Assembly: GCF_007859325.1 (NCBI RefSeq)
Contig: NZ_VOHK01000003.1
Span: 62,001-126,000, forward strand
Direction: 5' to 3'
Length of the DNA stretch: 64,000 nt
DNA from: Luteimonas marina
GTDB lineage: Bacteria; Pseudomonadota; Gammaproteobacteria; Xanthomonadales; Xanthomonadaceae
Of the stretch, positions 60,415-64,000 are shown one piece after another (position 1 is the first letter of the stretch; every line of letters starts with the position of its first letter). The translations under genes were made by a program, and so were the position numbers. The notes beneath the pieces were generated by a model that worked only from the letters and a program-made list of their open reading frames with translations, searched no databases and was not told the DNA's origin.

Positions 60415-61398
60415 ATGGGCGGAGGCATGTTTCTCGCGGCGGTGCTGCTGGTCGCCGGCGTCGTCATCCTGTTCAAGACCGTGCGCATGGTGCCGCAGGG
60501 CTTCGAATGGACGGTCGAGCGCTTCGGCAAGTACACCCATACCATGAGCCCGGGCCTGCACTTCCTGATCCCGGTGGTCTACGGCGTCGGCCGCAAGGTC
60601 AACATGATGGAGCAGGTGCTGGACGTGCCCAGCCAGGACGTGATCACCAAGGACAACGCGGTGGTGAAGGTCGACGGCGTGGTGTTCTTCCAGGTGCTCG
60701 ACGCGGCCAAGGCCGCCTACGAGGTGGCGAATCTGGAGATCGCCACCATCGCGCTGGTGCAGACCAACATCCGTACCGTGATCGGCTCGATGGACCTGGA
60801 CGAGTCGCTGTCCAATCGCGAGAAGATCAACGCGCAGCTGCTCGACGTGGTCGATCACGCCACCAACCCCTGGGGCATCAAGGTCACCCGCATCGAGATC
60901 CGCGACATCGCACCGCCGCGCGACCTGGTGGACTCGATGGCGCGGCAGATGAAGGCCGAGCGCGAGCGCCGCGCGGTGATCCTGGAGGCCGAAGGCCACC
61001 GCCAGTCCGAGATCCTGCGCGCCGAGGGCGACAAGCAGGCCGCGATCCTGCAGGCCGAGGGCCAGAAGGAAGCCGCGTTCCGCGAGGCCGAGGCGCGCGA
61101 GCGCCTGGCCGAGGCGGAGGCCAAGGCGACGCAGATGGTGTCCGAGGCGATCGCGCAGGGCGACGTGCAGGCGATCAACTACTTCGTCGCGCAGAAGTAC
61201 GTCGAGGCGTTCAGGGAACTGGCGACCGGGCCGAACCAGAAGTTCGTGCTGATGCCGATGGAGAGCAGCGGCATCATCGGTTCGATCGCCGGCATCGCCG
61301 AACTGGCGAAGGAGGCGCTCGGCAAGCAGCCGTCCGCGCCGCGTGGCGGCCACCCGCCGCCGCCGCCGCCGCGCGCGAACTTCCCGACCGGAGGCTGA
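60415..61398 (+). CDS. SPFH/band-7 membrane protein (QmcA-like)
   Basis: 327 residues. One N-terminal transmembrane helix (MFLAAVLLVAGVVILFKTV) precedes the band-7 domain: VPQGFEWTVERFGKYTHTMSPGLHFLIPVVYGVGRKVNMMEQVLDV, NAVVKVDGVVFFQVLDAAKAAYEVANLE and PWGIKVTRIEIRDI. A long Ala/Glu-rich coiled coil (about 175-250) is followed by a short C-terminal domain and a PPPPPP tail. QmcA-like proteins form large microdomain scaffolds at the inner membrane and interact with proteases. The next gene encodes its usual partner NfeD, three bases later. Confidence 0.93.
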   Translation: MGGGMFLAAVLLVAGVVILFKTVRMVPQGFEWTVERFGKYTHTMSPGLHFLIPVVYGVGRKVNMMEQVLDVPSQDVITKDNAVVKVDGVVFFQVLDAAKAAYEVANLEIATIALVQTNIRTVIGSMDLDESLSNREKINAQLLDVVDHATNPWGIKVTRIEIRDIAPPRDLVDSMARQMKAERERRAVILEAEGHRQSEILRAEGDKQAAILQAEGQKEAAFREAEARERLAEAEAKATQMVSEAIAQGDVQAINYFVAQKYVEAFRELATGPNQKFVLMPMESSGIIGSIAGIAELAKEALGKQPSAPRGGHPPPPPPRANFPTGG

Positions 61399-61401
61399 GC
61401 C

Positions 61402-61848
61402 ATGGAACTTCGCTGGGACGTGGTGGCCTGGGCGGCGGTGGCGCTGCTGCTGTTCGCGGCCGAAGCGCTGGCGCCGGGCGCGTTCATGCTGTGGATGGGT
61501 CTCGCAGCGGTCGCGGTGTTCCTCGCGGTGCTGGTGGTGCCGGACATACCGCTGCTGGCGCAGGTCGCGGCCTTCGTGGTGCTGAGCTTCGTGTCGATCC
61601 AGGTCTACCGCAAGTGGGTCCGCGGCAAGGGGCGCGAACGCGAGAGCGATCATCCCACGCTCAACCGGCGCGCGTCCCAGCACGTCGGTCGCGTGGTGCC
61701 GCTCGACCAGGCGATCGTCGCCGGACGCGGGAGGGTGAAGATCGGCGATGCGTTCTGGGTGGTCGAGGGCCCGGACCTGGGCGTGGGCACGCCGGTGCGC
61801 GTCGTCGGCACCGACGGCGTGGCGCTGCAGGTCGAATCCGCCGCCTGA
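61402..61848 (+). CDS. NfeD-family membrane protein
   Basis: 148 residues. Two or three hydrophobic helices (VVAWAAVALLLFAAEALAPGAFMLWMGLAAVAVFLAVL) precede a soluble OB-fold domain with GRVVPLDQAIVAGRGRVKIGDAFWVVEGPDLGVGTPVRVVGTDG. This short-form NfeD is the partner of SPFH proteins and is thought to help assemble them. It follows the SPFH gene by three bases. A strong intrinsic terminator (61862-61950) follows. Confidence 0.92.
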   Translation: MELRWDVVAWAAVALLLFAAEALAPGAFMLWMGLAAVAVFLAVLVVPDIPLLAQVAAFVVLSFVSIQVYRKWVRGKGRERESDHPTLNRRASQHVGRVVPLDQAIVAGRGRVKIGDAFWVVEGPDLGVGTPVRVVGTDGVALQVESAA

Positions 61849-61861
61849 CCGCCGCCGCACT

Positions 61862-61950
61862 TGTAGGAGCGCCTTCAGGCGCGATGCTTTTCGCTTTGCG
61901 CCGGCATCGCGCGAAAAGCATCGCGCCTGAAGGCGCTCCCACAGGTTTTT
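61862..61950 (+). terminator. Terminator of the SPFH-nfeD unit built from a palindromic repeat
   Basis: The TGTAGGAGCGCCTTCAG-type arms (61862-61893 and 61911-61945) form a stem of about 32 bp, directly followed by TTTTT (61946-61950). It therefore combines a repeat element with an intrinsic terminator signature on the plus strand. Confidence 0.85.
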
Positions 61951-61998
61951 CGGGCCCGCGATTGTGTAACAGGCATCGCCGCCGATAGCGTTCCCGCC

Positions 61999-62958
61999 AT
62001 GGGACACGACCACGACCACGCCAGCGCCGCCAGCATCCGCCACGAGAAGCCGCTGTGGTGGGCGCTGGCGCTGATCGTGGCGTTCATGGGGGTCGAGGTG
62101 GTGGCCGCGTTCGCGACCAACAGCCTCGCGCTGCTGTCCGACGCCGCGCACATGGCCACCGACGCGCTCGCGCTCGGCATCGCCCTGGTCGCGGTGCGCC
62201 TGAGCCGGCGTCCGCCGGACGCACGCCGCAGCTTCGGCTACGTCCGCACCGAGGCGATGGGCGCGATGCTCAACGGCCTGCTGCTGTTCGCGCTGGCCGG
62301 CTACATCCTGTGGGAGTCGGTGCACCGCTTCCTGGTGCCGCCGCCGGTCGCCTCGCTCGGCATGCTCGTCGTCGGTGTCACCGGGCTCGCGGTGAACCTG
62401 GTCGCGATGCAGTTGCTGAAGGCCGGCAGCGGCGAGAGCCTGAACGTGAAGGGCGCCTACCTCGAAGTCTGGGCCGACATGCTCGGCTCGGTCGGCGTGA
62501 TCGTCGGCGCGCTGGTGATCCATTTCACCGGCTGGCGGCTGGCCGACCCGATCATCGCCGTCGCGATCGGGCTGTGGGTGCTGCCGCGCGCGTGGACGCT
62601 GATGCGCCAGGCCGGCAACGTGCTGATGATGGGCGTGCCCGACGGCATCGACCTGGCCGAGGTGCGCGCGGCACTGGCCGGCCTGCCGGGCGTGTCGGAC
62701 GTGCACGACCTGCACGTGTGGGCGCTGGCGTCGAGCCGGTCGGCGATGACCGCGCACCTGGTGGTCGACGACAGCGTCGACGACCGCGCGCTGCGCCACG
62801 TCGCGGTCGAACTGCTGGCGCAGCGCTTCGGCATCGGCCACGCCACCCTGCAGGTCGAGCGCGGCGACTGCCACGGGCCCGACTGCGGCAACGGCCGGAC
62901 CGGGGCGCACGAGCACGCCCACGACCATGATCATGACCACGCCCGCCATCGCCACTGA
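61999..62958 (+). CDS. Cation diffusion facilitator (zinc-type exporter)
   Basis: 319 residues with six transmembrane helices. ALLSDAAHMATDALALGIALVAV contains the H-x3-D metal site of helix 2, and LEVWADMLGSVGVIVGAL the D-x3-D-type site of helix 5. The N-terminus (MGHDHDHASAASIRH) and C-terminus (HEHAHDHDHDHARHRH) are His-rich and typical of Zn/Co/Cd exporters. It should move zinc or similar divalent ions out of the cytosol in exchange for protons. A separate transcription unit after the terminator of nfeD is likely. Confidence 0.93.
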   Translation: MGHDHDHASAASIRHEKPLWWALALIVAFMGVEVVAAFATNSLALLSDAAHMATDALALGIALVAVRLSRRPPDARRSFGYVRTEAMGAMLNGLLLFALAGYILWESVHRFLVPPPVASLGMLVVGVTGLAVNLVAMQLLKAGSGESLNVKGAYLEVWADMLGSVGVIVGALVIHFTGWRLADPIIAVAIGLWVLPRAWTLMRQAGNVLMMGVPDGIDLAEVRAALAGLPGVSDVHDLHVWALASSRSAMTAHLVVDDSVDDRALRHVAVELLAQRFGIGHATLQVERGDCHGPDCGNGRTGAHEHAHDHDHDHARHRH

Positions 62959-63031
62959 GCGGCCCGTGCGCGCGGGCCCTTCGCCGGGCGATCTGGGATA
63001 ATCACGGCCTTTCGCATACGGGCCGCGCACC

Positions 63032-64000
63032 ATGACCAGCAAGACCATCCTCAACGACAGCCACCGCGCGCTCGGCGCCAAGATGGTCGACTTCGGCGGC
63101 TGGGACATGCCCATCCACTATGGCTCGCAGATCGAGGAGCACCACCAGGTGCGCCGCGACGCCGGCATGTTCGACGTCAGCCACATGACCGTGGTCGACC
63201 TGCACGGTGCGCAGGTGCGCGCGTTCCTGCGCCGGCTGGTCGCCAACTCGGTCGACAAGCTGCAGAAGCCGGGCAAGGCCCTGTACACCTGCATGCTGAA
63301 CGCGCAGGGCGGGGTGATCGACGACCTGATCATCTATTTCCAGCGCGAGGACTGGTTCCGGCTCGTGGTCAACGCCGCCACCCGCGACAAGGACCTGGCG
63401 TGGATCACCGCGCAGGCGGCGCCGTTCGGCGTCGAGGTCCGGGAACGTCCGGAGCTGTCGATGATCGCGGTGCAGGGTCCGACCGCGCGCGAGCGCGTGC
63501 TCGGCCTGCTCGACGAGGCCCAGGCCGCGGCCGTCGGCAAGCTCGGCAAGTTCGCCGCCGCCGACCTTCCCGGCACGCGCTTCGGCGACCTGTTCGTGGC
63601 CCGCACCGGCTACACCGGCGAGGACGGCTTCGAGGTGGTCGTGCCGGAAGGCAACGCGGTGGCGCTGTGGGAAGCGCTGCTCGCCGCCGGGGTGAAACCG
63701 GCCGGCCTCGGCGCGCGCGACACCCTGCGCCTGGAGGCGGGCATGAACCTCTACGGCCAGGACATGGATGACACCGTGACCCCGTACGAAGCCGCGCTCG
63801 GCTGGACCGTCGCCCTCGACGAGGGACGCGACTTCACCGGCCGTGAGGTCCTGGAGCGGCACAAGCGCGACGGCGCGCCGCGGCAGATGATCGGCATGGT
63901 GATGGACGAGAAGGGCGTGCTGCGCCACGGCCAGAAGGTGCTCACCGCGCAGGGTGAGGGCGAGATCCTGTCGGGCACCTTCTCGCCCACGCTGGGCAAG
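63032..64000 (+). CDS. gcvT: Aminomethyltransferase (glycine cleavage T protein), 3' truncated by window
   Basis: 323 residues are visible and the frame is open at the window end. [42 protein letters not shown] opens the T-protein family; the segments [36 protein letters not shown] and [11 protein letters not shown] match folate and lipoyl-arm binding. It takes the aminomethyl group from the H-protein and releases ammonia to form 5,10-methylene-THF, linking to MetF. About 40 residues are missing. The 73-bp leader shows no glycine riboswitch. Confidence 0.96.
   Translation, partial: MTSKTILNDSHRALGAKMVDFGGWDMPIHYGSQIEEHHQVRRDAGMFDVSHMTVVDLHGAQVRAFLRRLVANSVDKLQKPGKALYTCMLNAQGGVIDDLIIYFQREDWFRLVVNAATRDKDLAWITAQAAPFGVEVRERPELSMIAVQGPTARERVLGLLDEAQAAAVGKLGKFAAADLPGTRFGDLFVARTGYTGEDGFEVVVPEGNAVALWEALLAAGVKPAGLGARDTLRLEAGMNLYGQDMDDTVTPYEAALGWTVALDEGRDFTGREVLERHKRDGAPRQMIGMVMDEKGVLRHGQKVLTAQGEGEILSGTFSPTLGK

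Noticed and set aside
62959..63031. Possible glycine riboswitch upstream of gcvT
   Set aside because: The gap is only 73 bases and lacks the tandem-aptamer motifs, so there is no room for the known structure.

Overview
The window reads as chromosomal DNA of a high-GC gammaproteobacterium of the Xanthomonadaceae/Lysobacteraceae (Lysobacter, Luteimonas or Pseudoxanthomonas type). The reasons are the S-adenosylhomocysteine (SAH) riboswitch on ahcY, the hemP/TonB-receptor/DUF6607 heme locus, the many TonB receptors and GGDEF proteins, and about fifteen intergenic palindromic repeats of the REP style. The genus is an inference. About 57 protein genes are supported; the first (a glycosyltransferase) and the last (gcvT) run off the ends. 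No rRNA, tRNA, CRISPR array, transposase or integrase was seen.

Region 1 (1-11.8 kb) is a surface-polysaccharide locus: a GT4 glycosyltransferase, a formyltransferase-fold/beta-propeller fusion, a LegC-type aminotransferase, a 4,6-dehydratase, a short sugar-1-phosphate transferase, a GNAT acetyltransferase, a VanZ-like protein and a WecA-type transferase. Together they can make and attach a 2,4-diamino-trideoxy sugar. Three toxin-antitoxin modules (phd-vapC, hipBA, Xre-RES) sit in a row between the aminotransferase and the dehydratase. The phd-vapC module lies between two 25-bp near-identical copies of the aminotransferase 3' end, and the RES toxin gene overlaps the dehydratase gene by 4 nt.

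Region 2 (11.9-18.5 kb) holds a small secreted protein, a diguanylate cyclase, metF, a DUF3228 protein, an esterase and ahcY with its SAH riboswitch. Region 3 (18.8-35.1 kb) looks like a self-contained catabolic island: TonB receptor, MFS transporter, carboxylesterase, acyl-CoA synthetase, TetR regulator, two SDRs, a Tat-exported serine hydrolase, a FadB-like fusion, an acyl-CoA dehydrogenase and a thiolase. It suggests uptake, ester cleavage, CoA activation and beta-oxidation of an unknown hydrophobic ester.

Region 4 (35.2-50.6 kb) has an ATP-grasp/alpha-E pair, metK, a nucleotidyltransferase-fold gene behind a striking palindrome, an OlsF-like bifunctional lipid acyltransferase coupled to a metallophosphoesterase, a membrane hydrolase, a YnbA/B/C-like phospholipid-head-group cluster, dusB, a YegP-like protein, and rbsK with nupC. 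Region 5 (50.9-64 kb) holds a degenerate GGDEF protein, an aldo/keto reductase, a Fur-controlled heme-uptake operon, an ECF sigma/anti-sigma/PDZ operon, an SPFH/NfeD pair, a zinc-type CDF exporter and the start of gcvT.

Intergenic palindromes are a theme of the window. One superfamily shows compensatory changes inside each arm, so the fold rather than the exact sequence appears to be kept.
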